A stretch of 64,000 nt of DNA. It comes from Mauremys mutica (taxonomy: Eukaryota; Chordata; Testudines; Geoemydidae). The DNA is taken from the NCBI RefSeq assembly GCF_020497125.1, contig NC_059075.1, positions 66,545,321 through 66,609,320 of the forward strand, read 5' to 3'. Within the stretch, counting starts at the first letter, position 1. The number at the start of each line of letters is the position of its first letter. This document shows, one piece after another, positions 10,628 to 22,450 of this stretch. A program made the position numbers and the translations under genes. The notes under the pieces are model-generated. The model worked only from the letters and a program-made list of their open reading frames with translations. It was not told the origin of the DNA and did not search any database.

Positions 10628-11419
10628 GTAAGGGCAGACCATGTACTTTATTTCACGCATGTGCACACATCCTTGAGTGAGCAATTCTATTCATCCAAGG
10701 CATCTTACTCCGATGTCTTCACTTTGGTGGCTCACTATTTCACCTTAATTTCCACAAGAAATGCCCTTTCTCATCTCGTCTTTTGGATTTTCTGTGTGTT
10801 CATTCCCCTCCCATCTCTCCACACTCACTCTGCAGCTCACCAGTTCTTACCCCAAACCTCTCAAAACCACTGTCCAGCTCTCTGTTCTCTTTGGTAGCGC
10901 CGCATTGCTTAGAAACTTTGTGGTCTTGTTAATAATGCTGTTGGGAAAGGATATTTGGGTGCTGCAATATAGGGATAGATCACTTACAGGAAATACTGTG
11001 GGAGTGGTTCTTGTCTCCTTCCCTACCTTTCTATTCATTTCCTTATCATGTGTAAATATACTGCAGCTGGGAAGGCTGACAAGCTCTTTTCAGAAAGCTA
11101 CTCTTGGTCAGCCAGTAGGGGTCACAGCTGAACATGTGATTTATCTGTTCTCCACCTTTTCAGTGCTCCCAGCCTGCACCAGCTTTGAGAGCTGGATTCA
11201 CATCCACAAGGGTCAACTTTTTGTGCAGTCTTGGATTGCCTAGCTTGGACAGAAGTTCCTATTCACATTTGACTATGGTTAAACAGTTAGTGCTTAGATG
11301 AAGGCATTTCCTCCTTTGCATGCTTTGTGAAGCTTAATCCATTCATGTTTGTAAGGCATGTTGTGATTCTCTGTTGAAAATGTTATGCCAACACAAAGTA
11401 TTTTTCATTTGCTTTGCAG
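10628..11419 (+). other. MAP3K9: MAP3K9 intron
   Basis: This 792-bp intron has donor GTAAGG and acceptor TTTGCTTTGCAG. I recognise no repeat in it. The 160-codon open frame at 10761-11243 lies wholly inside and has no homology I recognise. Confidence 0.8.
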
Positions 11420-12232
11420 AGGATGAGGACAGCGAGTGTCTTAATGGAGACGAAGTGCACCCTTCACCTGGGCGCACCCCATCATACCTCTGCATCCCTT
11501 TTCAGAAGAGCGGAGACTTGGATGGCCCACCCAGTGATGCCAATGAGGAGTCCACCCCCATGAATTCTGCCACAAGCACCCCTCAGCTCACGCCCACCAA
11601 TAGCCTTAAGCGGGGTGGCTCCCAGCATAAGCAGTGGGAGGTTGCCTTGCTTGGTTGCGGAGCAGTGCTGGCTGCTGCAGGCCTGGGCTTTGATCTGTTG
11701 GAGGCAGGCAAGTGCCAGTTGCTGACCCAGGATGAGCTGGAACCACCAAAGGAGGAGAAGAAGAAGCGTGACAGTATTTTCCAGCGGTCTGGGCGCCCAC
11801 GCAGAAGCACCAGCCCACCTTCCCGGAAGCTCTTCAAGAAAGAGGACCCCCTGCTACTGCTGGGCGAGCCATCCACCTCACTGACCCTCCTCTCCCTGTC
11901 TTCCATTTCTGAATGTAACTCCACCCGCTCTCTGCTGCGCTCAGACAGTGATGAGATTGTGGTGTATGAGATGCCCATCAGCCCTGTGACAGTCAAGGCT
12001 CCCTTGCCAGTAGTTACCAACCCGCTGGTCAATGTACGCATTGAGAGGTTCAAACAGGACCCCAACCAATCCCTGACTCCCACACATGTGACTCTCTCTT
12101 CCTATGCCCAGCAAAGGGGGCACAGGCGAACCCCTTCTGATGGGGCCATCAAAGTAGCTGGACTGGTTGCCAATGGATGCTCTCCCAATGGGTGCACTTC
12201 CAGTAACTCTTTAACTGGTGCACTGGGCACAG
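11420..12232 (+). CDS. MAP3K9: MAP3K9 large tail exon
   Basis: This 813-nt exon (acceptor GCTTTGCAG, donor GGTAAGT) is the largest part of the tail. In order it carries an acidic start EDEDSECLNGDE; the block ESTPMNSATSTPQLTPTNSL; a hydrophobic stretch of about 20 residues (ALLGCGAVLAAAGLGFDLLE); and a basic segment SGRPRRSTSPPSRKLFKKED. Next come SLTLLSLSSISECNSTRSLL with RSDSDEIVVYEMP, then DPNQSLTPTHVTLSS and HRRTPSDGAIK. These Ser/Thr-Pro sites are typical JNK/MAPK-type phosphorylation targets of MLK tails. The hydrophobic stretch is not flanked like a real membrane segment and occurs in MLK1 of other vertebrates as I recall them. The last G joins GT of the next exon to give Gly. Confidence 0.95.
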
Positions 12233-12344
12233 GTAAGTTTCTCCTTCTCCTCTTTCTCAGTCTTCAGGATGAAGGCCAGACAGTTGGTGCAGTGGTTCTC
12301 CTATCCCTCCCTCTTGTGCCTTTGTTCATTGAGAGAGTGAGTAC

Positions 12345-12428
12345 TCTGTGTTTATATAGTGCCTAGCACAATGGTCTGTGGTAAAGGCTCCTAGGCATTA
12401 CCTTATACTAATAATAAATAAAATAATA
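12345..12428 (+). repeat. dispersed repeat, 'GTGCCTAGCACAATGG' family
   Basis: TATAGTGCCTAGCACAATGG, then GGCTCCTAGGCATTACC, then an AATAATAAATAAAA tail. Related copies occur in antisense at 19085-19240 and 43465-43600, and in sense near 53905-53975. It resembles the 3' end of an ancient LINE/SINE family I cannot name. Confidence 0.6.
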
Positions 12429-12436
12429 CTCTAATC

Positions 12437-12792
12437 CAGCAGTTCTCAAACTGTGGGTTGGGACCCCAAAGTGGGTCATGACCCTGTTTTAATGGGGTCG
12501 CCAGGGCTGGCTTAGACTTGCTCGGGCACAGGGCTGAAACCGAAACCCAAGCCCCACTGCCCAGGGCCGAAGCCAAAACCTGAGGGCTTCAGCCCTGGCT
12601 GGCGGGGCTCAGGTTACAGGCCTCTTGTCTAGGGCTGAAACCCTGGGGCTTTGGCTTTGCCACCACCACCCCCGTCCCCACCTGGGGCAGCGGAGCTCAA
12701 GCAGACTCAGGCTTCGGTTCCCCCTCCTGGGGTTGTGTGTTATTTTTATTGTCAGAAAGGGGTTGTGGTGCAATGAAGTTTGAGAACCCCTG
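12437..12792. mobile_element. 356-bp hAT MITE with 8-bp duplication
   Basis: The left terminus is CAGCAGTTCTCAAACTGTGG and the right terminus is AAGTTTGAGAACCCCTG, an inverted pair. The 8-bp duplication CTCTAATC stands at 12429-12436 and 12793-12800. It has no coding capacity, and the interior is GC-rich. Confidence 0.93.
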
Positions 12793-12800
12793 CTCTAATC

Positions 12801-12893
12801 AGTTCAGGCCTGGTGTCACCACTGTGCAACTTTGGGCAAGTCACATAACCTCTGTCTCTGTTTCCTCATCAAAGGGTATTGTGAGGCTTACTA
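12801..12893 (+). repeat. MIR SINE fragment
   Basis: TGTGCAACTTTGGGCAAGTC, then ACATAACCTCTGTCTCTGTT, then 'tcctcatcaaagggtattgt' is the MIR core. A hAT sits just 5' of it and a CR1 just 3'. Confidence 0.85.
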
Positions 12894-12895
12894 CA

Positions 12896-14604
12896 TTAGT
12901 TTCTTAGACAGAAGGCATTATCCAAGTTTAACATCTGTAGTATGCAAAGTCATGGACAAATTTTTAAAGGAGAGAGTGGTTACGGACCTTGAGGCCGATG
13001 GCAACTGGGACAAATTACAGCATGGTTTTACGAAAGGTAGATCGTGCCAAACCAACCTGATCTCCTTCTTTGAGAAAGTAACAGATTTTTTTGACAAGGG
13101 AAATGTGGTGGATCTAATATATCTTGATTTCAGTAAGGCGTTTGATACGGTACCGCATGAGGAATTACTGGTTAAATTGGAAAAGATGGGGATCGAAATG
13201 AAAATCCAGAGGTGGATAAGGAGCTGGTTAAAGGGGAGACTGTAGAGGGTCGTATTGAAGGGTGATCTGTCGGGTTGGAGGGGGGTTACCAGTGGAGTTC
13301 CTCAAGGTTCGGTTTTGGGTCCGATTTTATTCAATCTATTTATCGCTGACCTCGTAGGAGTGGGCTGATAAAGTTTGCGGATGACACAAAGTTGGGAGGT
13401 ATTGCCAATTCGGAAAAGGATTGGGATATCCTCCAGGGAGATTTGGATGACCTTGTAAACTGGAGTATTAGTAACAGGATGAAATACAATAGTGAAAAGT
13501 GTAAGGTTATGCATTTAGGGATGACTAACAAGAATTTTAATTATAAGCTGGGGACGCACCAGTTGGAAGTAACGGAGGAGGAGAAGGACCTAGGAATCCT
13601 GGTTGATCGTAGGATGACTATGAGTAGGCATTGTGATGTGGCCGCTAAAAAAGCTAATGCGGTCTTGGGATGCATTAGGCGAGGTATTTCTAGTAGAGAT
13701 AAGGAGGTGCTAGTCCCGTTCTATAAGGCGTTGGTGAGACCTCATTTGGAGTATTGTGTGCAGTTTTGGTCTCCCATGTTTAAGAAGGATGAACTCAAAC
13801 TGGAACGGGTACAAAGAAGGGCCACTAGAATGATCTGAGGAATGGAAAGCCTGTCGTATGAAAGGAGACTTGAGGAGCTCGGTTTGTTTTCCTTAACCAA
13901 AAGAAGGATAAGAGGAGATATGATTGCACTCTTTAAATATATCAGAGGGATAAATACCAGGGAAGGAGAGGAATTATTTCAGCTCAGTGCTAATGTGGAC
14001 ACGAGGACAAACGGATATAAATTGTCAGTCAGGAAATTTAGGCTTGAAATTAGACGAAGGTTTCTAACCATCAGAGGAGTGCAATTCTGGAACAGCCTAC
14101 CGAGGGAAACAGTGGGGGCGAAGGACCTCCATGACTTTAAGATTAAGCTAGATAAGTTTATGGAGGAGATGGTATGATAGGATAACGGGTTTAGTCAATA
14201 GGTCAATAACATGCCACAATGGTAATTAGTACAAAGGGTCAATGATAGGATATTGTTAGCCTTTTTCCAGAGGGTCTGGCTGGAGAGTCTTGCCCGCATG
14301 CTCGGGGTTCAGCTGATCGCCATATTTGGGGTCGGGAAGGAATTTTCCTCCAGGGTAGATTGGCAGTGGCCCTGGAGGTTTTTCGCCTTCCTCCGAAGCA
14401 TGGGGCAGGGGTCGCTTGCTGGTGGATTATCTGATACTAGAAGTCTTTAAATCATGATTTGGAGCATTCAGCAGCAGAGTCAAGGGAGAGAATTATTTCA
14501 GGAGTGGGTGGATCGGCTTATGTGGCCTGCATCTTGCAGGAGGTCAGACTAGATGATCATAATGGTCCCTTCTGATCTTGAATTCTATGATTCTATGATT
14601 CTAT
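12896..14604 (+). pseudogene. CR1 LINE ORF2 (reverse transcriptase) copy, broken
   Basis: This is a 5'-truncated CR1 beginning inside ORF2 and ending in the octamer tail ATTCTATGATTCTATG at about 14583-14603. The RT blocks read SLTSVVCKVMDKFL, then [50 protein letters not shown] and KFADDTKLGG, with the FADD catalytic box at 13374-13385. Next come LRPHLEYCVQFW-like sequence, LERVQRRATRMI and ERRLEELGLFSLTKRR. Three lesions break it: a TAG at 13243-13245; a frame change with a short deletion between 13336 and 13374, just before FADD; and a TGA at 13836-13838. Frames are otherwise open to 14177, and a 3' UTR follows. ORF1, the endonuclease and the N-terminal RT are absent. Confidence 0.93.
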
Positions 14605-15641
14605 AACGTCACTTCTGTTGTTCATTCCTGAGAATTCCACCTTCACGCTTCACCCTTCCTTAAGTTCCCCTTATGCTTTCAAGGCAACTTCTATTCTGAA
14701 AGCCAACAAAAAATGGACCTGAGGCCTTCTGGACTGAGCCGGTGCCACTTTTTGTTCATTGGCAAGAGGGTTCATGTTGGGGAGTACAAGATGTGCTCTG
14801 CCGCCAAACCTTTACCAGGGACTGAGCCTCCACAACATCCCAAATTCCTTACCAGTATGGGGGGAGAAACACTGGAATTGTTCTCTGAGCCAAGTGGCTG
14901 TAGCTACTTAGAACAACTGCAGCCTGCCAGGACAATGGCTTGTTGTATCAGGGTCTGTAGTGAGATACAAGTTAACATAGTCATTTATGCTCTTAAAAAT
15001 AGCTTTAGTGAAAATTTAAAACTTCATTTATTGAACAATAAATTCTGCTTTGGAATTCTTCACCATATACAAATTCATATGATGAGACATTGTGCTTATT
15101 GTGTATATTCTATTAAAATACATTAAATGAACATTAAGATGATAGAGTGAAGCATCCCAGAGCCACTGAGTGACAAGATTAAGGTTTCCTACTCAAGCTT
15201 TAAGTGATCTGATTATATAGCATTGGAGCAGTTGTATCTCACTAGTGCGTCCAGAATAGTCCAGGAGCCAGTGGACCAGTCCCTTATCTCAAATCAATAC
15301 AACAGGGCTATAGACTTCTTTGTTGTTTGGAGAACTATATTTGTCTCCTCTTAATAATTTGTCCACACTGGAACTTCTGTTCCCAACTCAGTGTTTCCTA
15401 TATTTATTAATGCAATACCAAAATTGTCTAGGGAAAAGATCAAAGCTCCCCCAAGCTCCCAGTGGTCTACCTCACATAGTGTTTCAGATGAAAACTGAGG
15501 GGTTCTGAATTTTGGATATATTACCTTATTTTTGCACATGCCTTTAGTGTATCTGGGCATTAAAGCCAGACAGATGCCTTAAATAACTCCAGCTTAACTG
15601 ATGTGTCTTTTTTCTCTCTTTTTCTCTCTCTTTTTGGATAG

Positions 15642-16123
15642 GTGTATTAAAAACTCCCAGCCCAAGCCGAGATCCAAATGAGGTCCCTCGCCTGCCAGAC
15701 CCCAACCTTGTCTTTCCTCCAACACCAAGACGCTGGAATGCACAGCAGGACTCCACACTGGAAAGACCCAAGACCTTGGAGTTCTTGCCAAGGCCCCGCC
15801 CTTCAGCCAATCGGCAGCGGCTTGATCCCTGGTGGTTTGTGTCACCCAGCCAAGCCAGGGGTGAATCCTCTGCCAACAGTTCAAGTACTGACACCCCAAG
15901 CAATCTGGACTCCTGCTTTGCTAGTAGCAGCAGCACCGTAGAGGAGAGGCCAGGACTTACTGCTCTGCTTCCTTTCCAGGTGGGTGTTCCTGTAGAGGAG
16001 CGGATGCTATTAGATATAGATGTTGAGGGGCAGAGCCAGGACCACACGGTTCCGCTATGCAGAACTGAACTTAAAACAACCAAACCTGCAGCATATGAAC
16101 TGAAACAAGAGTTCTGGTCTTAG
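15642..16123 (+). CDS. MAP3K9: MAP3K9 terminal coding exon
   Basis: The exon's acceptor AG at 15640-15641 follows a long T/C tract. It carries [20 protein letters not shown], then [56 protein letters not shown] and [20 protein letters not shown]. It ends in [13 protein letters not shown], a short tail QEFWS and a TAG stop at 16121-16123. The [20 protein letters not shown] block is diagnostic for MLK1. The five exons in the window supply about 560 residues of a protein of roughly 1,100. No lesion is seen and all junction phases agree. The antisense open frame at 15544-16083 is a shadow. Confidence 0.95.
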
Positions 16124-16664
16124 CATGAAATCCATTAGGGGGCAGTAAGCCTCTTTAGAGTCAATCATACTACTTGCACTGAGAATGCACTTTGAAGACA
16201 GATAAAATGGAGGGATGCTACTGAGATCATATAATGGTGCTGCCTCTATTGAAAATGTGTTGTCTGACTGCCTGATTTTTATCTGCAGTTGGATGTAACT
16301 GGGCAACTCAAAGCTGCTGACTTTTGCTGTGGGGATTTTCTGTAGTCTTCCTTATCTTGTCGTTGCAGTTTGAAACGACAATAAGCAAAAATGATCATAT
16401 CAAAGTCTCTATATTTGACCTCTCAGAGTTTGACAAATGTTGTATATTGATATATATCCCAGTATTGATCCTGAGATCCCAAGTATTACACTATATCAGG
16501 CACTGGTGTTTGGTATTTTCCCAAGGCTGTCCAAATGGGAGAAATAGCAAATATTTGGAGATTTGCTTCACTGAATCCCATTCTTACGGCAGGGTTGGTC
16601 TGGCATCTACCCGCTACTCCAGCAGAAGCACCTGGCCCACACATGCTTGGATTTTATAGTCTCG

Positions 16665-16670
16665 AATAAA
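16665..16670 (+). terminator. candidate proximal poly(A) signal AATAAA
   Basis: This is the first AATAAA after the MAP3K9 stop, in the context CTCGAATAAATTCTTTGTT with moderately T-rich sequence after it. It would give a 3' UTR of about 0.55 kb. Confidence 0.35.
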
Positions 16671-18295
16671 TTCTTTGTTAAATGCTCCTCAGATGCAGTT
16701 TTCATCTGGAAATCTGACACATTCCATCTAATCAAATCTATCTAATTTATATAATATAATGTAGTCCCTTTGTATGAGTGGACCTGTAGCTAGAACAGTA
16801 ATTCACTCTTTCTGTTGAGTTCTGTGTGACCTCAAATGCAGGCTCTCCACACTGATGATGTATAACAAAACCATCAGCATTAGGAACCAGACAGTATGTT
16901 TGGCTTGCAGAAGGAACTCAGTGTATTCATTAGTGAGGTTCTTCCTCACCCTGTCAATGCTAGGAAAATCAGGTATGTAATCCTAATGGCTTGCTTCCAT
17001 CGAAATCCGTGGGAGCCAGATCTAGCACTGAGGCCTCATATCATGTAGAAAATATGTATCTGGATTAAGCTAAAGTCCTAACCAGTTCCATTCTTTATCC
17101 TATCCTGTTCCTACTCCTAGATCTTTTATCCTGGGTTAATGTCTTTCCTACTTTAATCTCTTTTTTTTCTGTCCTTTTGTCAGTAGCTGGGATGCTCCAA
17201 ATCTCCAATAGAGTTCTTAGATACAATTCACTAGGTGCCAGGAAGCTAAGAGCCAATTGGAAGAGCACAAATCCCCATTGCTACTTTTCTCCACATGTTG
17301 CCAAATGGAGAAATCTCAGATCAGTCCCAGTATTCAATGTAATAATGGATTAATGTGTTGCTCTAACCAATCATTCTTGAGAAGGGGAAGGTGGGCAATG
17401 TAAATCCATTACGGGAAAACTACCGTTCAGGTAAATATATTAGTTCTTTGGCATCTGAATAATTCATGTGCCAGTTGCCAAGCAAGGGAAGGGAAAGTGC
17501 ATGACGTGGAGTTTCACTTGAGTTGTCCAAGAAATAATGGCAAAAGACTGGGGTAAAAGGTGTTAAGGTTCAAAAATAGTTTCCAAAAAGAAGGGGGAAA
17601 TGGCAAATGTTGGTATCTGCGATAACAGCAGCAAATAGTGGTGCTAAGAGAAAATATATTTACATCTGAGAAACTCCACTCTTTTTAAAAACTGCTATCT
17701 AGGAATTGAATTGAATAAATAACATTTTCAAAGTAACTCCCACATTTGTCTTTGTGGATCTCTTCTACTTTTGTTTCTTTTCTTACCCAGTCCCATCAGT
17801 TCATTCTCTTTTCTGTTACTCTAACTCACAAAGTGAGATGCTGAATTAGGAAATCAAAAAACTCTCTTGGGCCCTTATAATATGGTGCCTTGAAGATTTT
17901 GATTGTCCTTTGTTCTCCTTGTTCATCCTGTACATCCAGAACAACCAAAACCTAAGAACCACAGGTCTCCTTTGATTAATCTCTGGTAAACTGAAAAACT
18001 TTATTGGAGAGTTGACCTTTATGTAAGAAACCAGATTGGCAGTAGCTGCAGCCTCTTCCCAGACCAGCTAGATGATCCTGCTCTGCCATCAAAGAGATCC
18101 CATGCCATCTCCCTGAGTTCCACATCAGTAGTACAATATTATTTTTCTTAGGGTATTTTTTTCAGTATACTGTTGTTGCCTCAGGTGGTTGTTGTGTATG
18201 GGACAGGGAGTCTCAGTGTATAGTTTCTTTTGTCCTACTGAATGTGGGATTGGATTGATTTGTGAACTGCATAGAACAAATGCTGCGTGGTTTAG

Positions 18296-18490
18296 TTTCA
18301 AAGAATCATAGAAATGCAGGGACGTCAAGAGGTCATCTAGTCCATCTCGTGCTCTGCGATAGGACCAAGTATATCTGGACCATCCCTGACTGTCTCACCT
18401 GTCCTAAGAAACCTCCAATGATGAGGATTGCACAACCTCCTTTGGAAGCCCAGTCCAGAGTTTAGCTATTTTTATAATTAGGAGGGTTTT
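18296..18490 (-). repeat. CR1 LINE 3' end (antisense)
   Basis: AAGAATCATAGAAATGCAGG, then GTCAAGAGGTCATCTAGTCC, then CAGTCCAGAGTTTAGC is the reverse complement of a CR1 3' end of the chicken-like subfamily, starting from its octamer tail. Confidence 0.88.
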
Positions 18491-18637
18491 TGGCATCCTA
18501 GGTTCCTTTATATTTCACATGTCTGCTCTCCTGGGTTTTGTTTCCTTTGAAAGGACCATCACTGCGGCTTTCAGTACTGTAGTATGCTTCATAGCATGTG
18601 AGATCAAATACCGGTACCTGACTTGCAGAGTTTATAC

Positions 18638-18948
18638 CAGGGATAGGCAACCTATGGCACATGTGCCGAAGGCGGCACGCAAGCTGATTTTCAGTGGCAC
18701 TCACACTGCCTGGGTCCTGGCCACCGGTCCGGGGGGCTCTGCATTTTAATTTAATTTTAAATGATGCTTCTTAAACATTTTAAAAATCTTATTTACTTTA
18801 CATACAACAATAGTTTAGTTATATATTATAGACTTATAGAAAGAGACCTTCTAAAAATGTTAAAATGTTTTACTGGCACGCGGAACCTTAAATTAGTGTG
18901 AATAAATGAAGACTCGGCACACCACTTCTGAAAGGTTGCCGACCCCTG
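18638..18948. mobile_element. 311-bp hAT MITE with 8-bp duplication
   Basis: It begins CAGGGATAGGCAACCTATGG and ends AGGTTGCCGACCCCTG, an inverted pair. GTTTATAC is duplicated at 18630-18637 and 18949-18956. The interior is AT-rich, with two tracts resembling GGCACGC near both ends. Non-coding. Confidence 0.93.
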
Positions 18949-19084
18949 GTTTATACCTTCCCATTAATTGAAACATGCACTGAATTGTCTCTGTTACTGG
19001 GGTAAAAATAAGCAAGCAGTTACCTTCTCTCAGTTATTGTTCTAAATCTCTGCTTTTAATGGCTTGCTCCATCCCTCTCATCTT

Positions 19085-19240
19085 CATCAGTTTATTATTT
19101 ATTATTAATATTATCTATTTATTTGATTTGTGGTAGTGCCTTAGGGTCAAATTAGGGTCAGGAAATTGCACACACATAATAGATAGTGCCAGCTCCTAAA
19201 GGAGCTTATAATTTAGGCATAAAAAAGAGTCAACAAATGG
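19085..19240 (-). repeat. dispersed repeat, antisense copy of the 12345 family
   Basis: TTATTATTTATTATTAATAT, then 'tagtgccttagggtcaaatt', then 'ctcctaaaggagcttataat' and 'agtcaacaaatgg' is the antisense order of the family seen at 12345-12428. It is diverged. Confidence 0.5.
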
Positions 19241-20018
19241 AGAAAAAGTAACATCGAGGCTAGGCGGGGGTGGGTGGGCGGGCAGGGATGGACCAGGCAA
19301 TAGTGAAATGATTTGTGTTTTTAGTACAGTAAGAAGCAGTCACAAGATTCCACATGCCTAATCACTGTTGAGAGGTTTGTTGGCATCACAGCAAAGGTGA
19401 GTATAAAAGGAGGAATTTGAAGGAGGACAGTGTAGTGGCTTTGTGCTTTTACAGGAATCATAGGAGTTAGAATGGGGGGAAGGTGCAACATTTTTTTGTG
19501 TGAACACTGGACTAGTGAGCTATGAGATGGCACAGCAAAGATAGAAATCAGCTTGATAATACTGTGCTGTTGGGTCTCAGATATTCAGGTATATAATGTA
19601 AAATAAGATAGAATGTATGTGCTTTATTTAAAAGATTCTGCTTATTTTTCCATTGCTGGAGTCTCAAAATAATCAGCATGTTTCTTGGCAGTTTATGACC
19701 TGTGTAGTTATTTGCCCTCAATCCAACCAGTCATTAGCTGCAAGACATATTGGCTTTTACTGCTGTTAATAATACATATACATAAACATGCAGATTAAAA
19801 AATGCTATATCATATATTTTAAAGCAGAACTGCACATTACCATGATGCACTTCTCTAGTTACAATACTGGTCTTTTAATCTATCTATATCTAATGCACTC
19901 ATCACCATAACATCTGAGTGTCAGTATCTAGCAGTTAGAGTCCAGGACAGCAACTATTAGGAAAGCATGATGTATTCTTAGTGCTCAAAGCAGTGGATAT
20001 TCTAAAAAGCTTCACCTC

Positions 20019-20316
20019 TCCACCAAAAATAAAAAGAAATGCTGTGTGGTTGAGTAATACATGAGGAGTCCAGGGGATGCTATATTGCCCAGGAATGCAT
20101 GGAGTAGGGCTGACGGAAAATTTTCTGTTGAAACAGTTTTTGGATGGAAAATTGTTTCATCTAAAATTGAAATGAAATGCTAAATCAGTTCAGATAAAGA
20201 AATTTTTCACAAAAAGGCTTCCTGTGGAAACACATTTTTCATCAAAAATTTGAATGCCCAAACCCCCAGATATTTCCATTTTGAAATGCTGCCACAGTGC
20301 CTCATGAGAATTGTAA
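20019..20316 (+). repeat. unclassified ~300-bp repeat, copy A
   Basis: This is very similar to copy B at 24931-25243. Both share AAAAAGAAATGCTG, CAGGAATGCATGGAGTAGGG, TTTTCTGTTGAAACAGTTTT, 'gaatgcccaaacccc' and 'tatttccattttgaaatgct'. There is no open frame or visible terminal repeat, and I cannot assign a family. Confidence 0.75.
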
Positions 20317-22180
20317 TGTTGGCTAGATGTGGACTTTTGCTTAATTACACTGTTAGCTCCAGAGTTGATGGTTCAGCTGGACAAACAAATAGCAAGTGGG
20401 GATCTGATGCAAGTTTGAGGATAACCCAGTGGGGCATGCTTATTTTAATTCTTTGCAAGATACAGTCTCGTGTTGGGACAAATACCCCCCCTCACTGTAT
20501 AGAAATGCTTTTGTAAAGCCTTGCCCACTTCGGGATTTTAGCCACCGCTGTAGCTGCAATAGGTCAAACTCCTAGTGTACACAATATGTACCAGTGCAAC
20601 ATGATTTGCATTGATGCAGCTTTATCCCAGTTTTAAGGGGATATATTTACAGCGATGGCCAAAATGCCAGGATAGACCAGGCTAAGTGTTTTGTGTATCT
20701 CATTGGGGAGTAGTTGAAACCTCTCCCCCTTTGTGCAGCTTGCTTACCTGCAGATGTCCTAATCTCCTGGTTGGGACCTTCCCAAGAGCAGATTATGAAG
20801 TCTGGGAAGATTTAACTGCTTCCCATTTTAAGGCCGTAGGAGAGAGAGCTGGCGTGTGGGTACAGGCCTGCCCTGGCCATATCCTTCTGCCTTCCAAAGT
20901 CTGCATCTTTGCAATAAAGGAAGAAAATGGGGTTGGGAGTGAAGTGGCAGAAGTATTCCAAACTCAGCTCAAATGAAACGCCACTCATACTAGATGATCA
21001 GAATATGATCACTTATGTTCCCTGGGATCCTTGGGCTTGGCTGCTCCTCACTGGAGTCCAAAAACACCCATGTCTTTGTTCTCGACTTCTCCTTGATAAG
21101 GCTCATATCCCTACTAGATTTCTTGAACTTGATTCTCCATTTAGGAGATCTTAGATGCTCTGGTGAGCATCTTGGGTTTGGCTTCTTGATGGGGGTGGCA
21201 GTAGCTCTCAAGTCCAGTCATTTGTGGCAGCAGAATGAACTGTGTCACAGTACATTGTGGAGCTCTTCGTAATATGGTTCTACTCCTTTCCCACATGCTT
21301 TGAGACATGAAATAGCCAGTTTTAAGCACTGTTACCACTGAGTATTTGCGTAGGATAGTTAATACCTCCCAGAACTGTTGTTTCGGGCTCTTAAACACAA
21401 GCAGATGTTGCTGCATCAGTAATGCTCTGGTCACATTTTCAAAGCTATCTCAGCAACCGTAACAGGTAGACATTTCCCCTTTTTAAAACTTAGATTCTGG
21501 AGACTAAAACAGCAGCATGGCAGAGGTGCCAGTATTGTATACTGTGATGTACCAGTTGAATTTGAGCTCTGCTTTGCAGAGATTGAAAGGTGTTCCTCTT
21601 TAAAATGGATCCGTCTGGGGGAAATGCTAGGGTGCTGAGTGGAAAAAGGATGTTGAGCACTTGCAACTCCCATTGAAGTCAATAGATGTCTCTGCATCTC
21701 AGGATTGGGCACCTTATTTAGAAGTTGAAAATACACTAAAGGTCTAAATACACTAAAATGTTTTAAATCTTGGGGTTGGATGATGAGTTTTCTAATGCAA
21801 GAGTTATTTTGGCTGAGCATCTGGAACTCCAAAGCAGATTCACCAGTGGGTCAGTTTAGTTTTGGGTGAGAACAGGCCAATGTTTAATTCAGAGAGGAAC
21901 CGTCCCAATGTCAAATCATTTAAGTGGGAGCATCTAGGTAGAAAAGATGTTCCTCTGGTTCTGCTACCTATTGGCTATACACACAGTAAGGAAATGAGTG
22001 AACCCTTTTAGGCCCTGTTCCTGCAAAACTCTTGAGCACATACATCCATTCCCATTCAGCAAACCCTTTCCAGTGAAGTCAATGGCACTGAAGTGCTTTG
22101 CTGACGTGAGGCCTTAGAGCTCTTCTGTGCTAAAGTGGAGGGTTGTGTTCCTATCTGTTCTAACCAGGCTGTTCTTCTTA

Positions 22181-22450
22181 GGATATGTGTTAACTGCAAT
22201 TAGATACCTGTGGCTGGCCCGTGCCAGCTGACTCAGGCTCACAGGGCTCAGGCTGTGGAGCTGTTTAATTGCGCTGTAGATGCTCCAGCTGCAGCCTGAG
22301 ATGAGCTTTCAGACCCTCCCACCTTGTAGGGTTCTAGGGTCCGCACCCCAGCCCAAGCCTGGATGTCTGCACTGCAGTTAAACTGCCCCTTAGCCTGAGT
22401 CAGCTGGCCTGGGCCAGATGTGGGTTTTGAATTGCAGGGTAGACATAACC
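22181..22450. mobile_element. 270-bp Harbinger-type MITE
   Basis: It begins GGATATGTGTTAACTGCAAT and ends ATTGCAGGGTAGACATAACC, with TTA at both sides (22178-22180 and 22451-22453). The termini are inverted (GGATATGT / GGTTATGT; TGCAAT near both), and the 3-bp TTA duplication is typical of PIF/Harbinger. Non-coding. Confidence 0.8.

Larger units (their letters stand above)
12233..15641 (+). other. MAP3K9: MAP3K9 last intron with hAT, MIR and CR1
   Basis: This 3.4-kb intron has donor GTAAGT and acceptor TTTGGATAG after a long pyrimidine tract. It holds a dispersed repeat (12345-12428), a hAT (12437-12792), a MIR (12801-12893) and a CR1 ORF2 copy (12896-14604). I recognise nothing in 14605-15641. 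Confidence 0.85.

Noticed and set aside
10761..11243. 160-codon frame in a MAP3K9 intron
   Set aside because: No recognisable content; phase and sequence do not fit an alternative MAP3K9 exon.
11583..12083. 166-codon antisense frame over the large MAP3K9 exon
   Set aside because: Shadow of a strongly coding exon on the opposite strand.
15544..16083. 179-codon antisense frame over the last MAP3K9 exon
   Set aside because: Shadow of the terminal coding exon.
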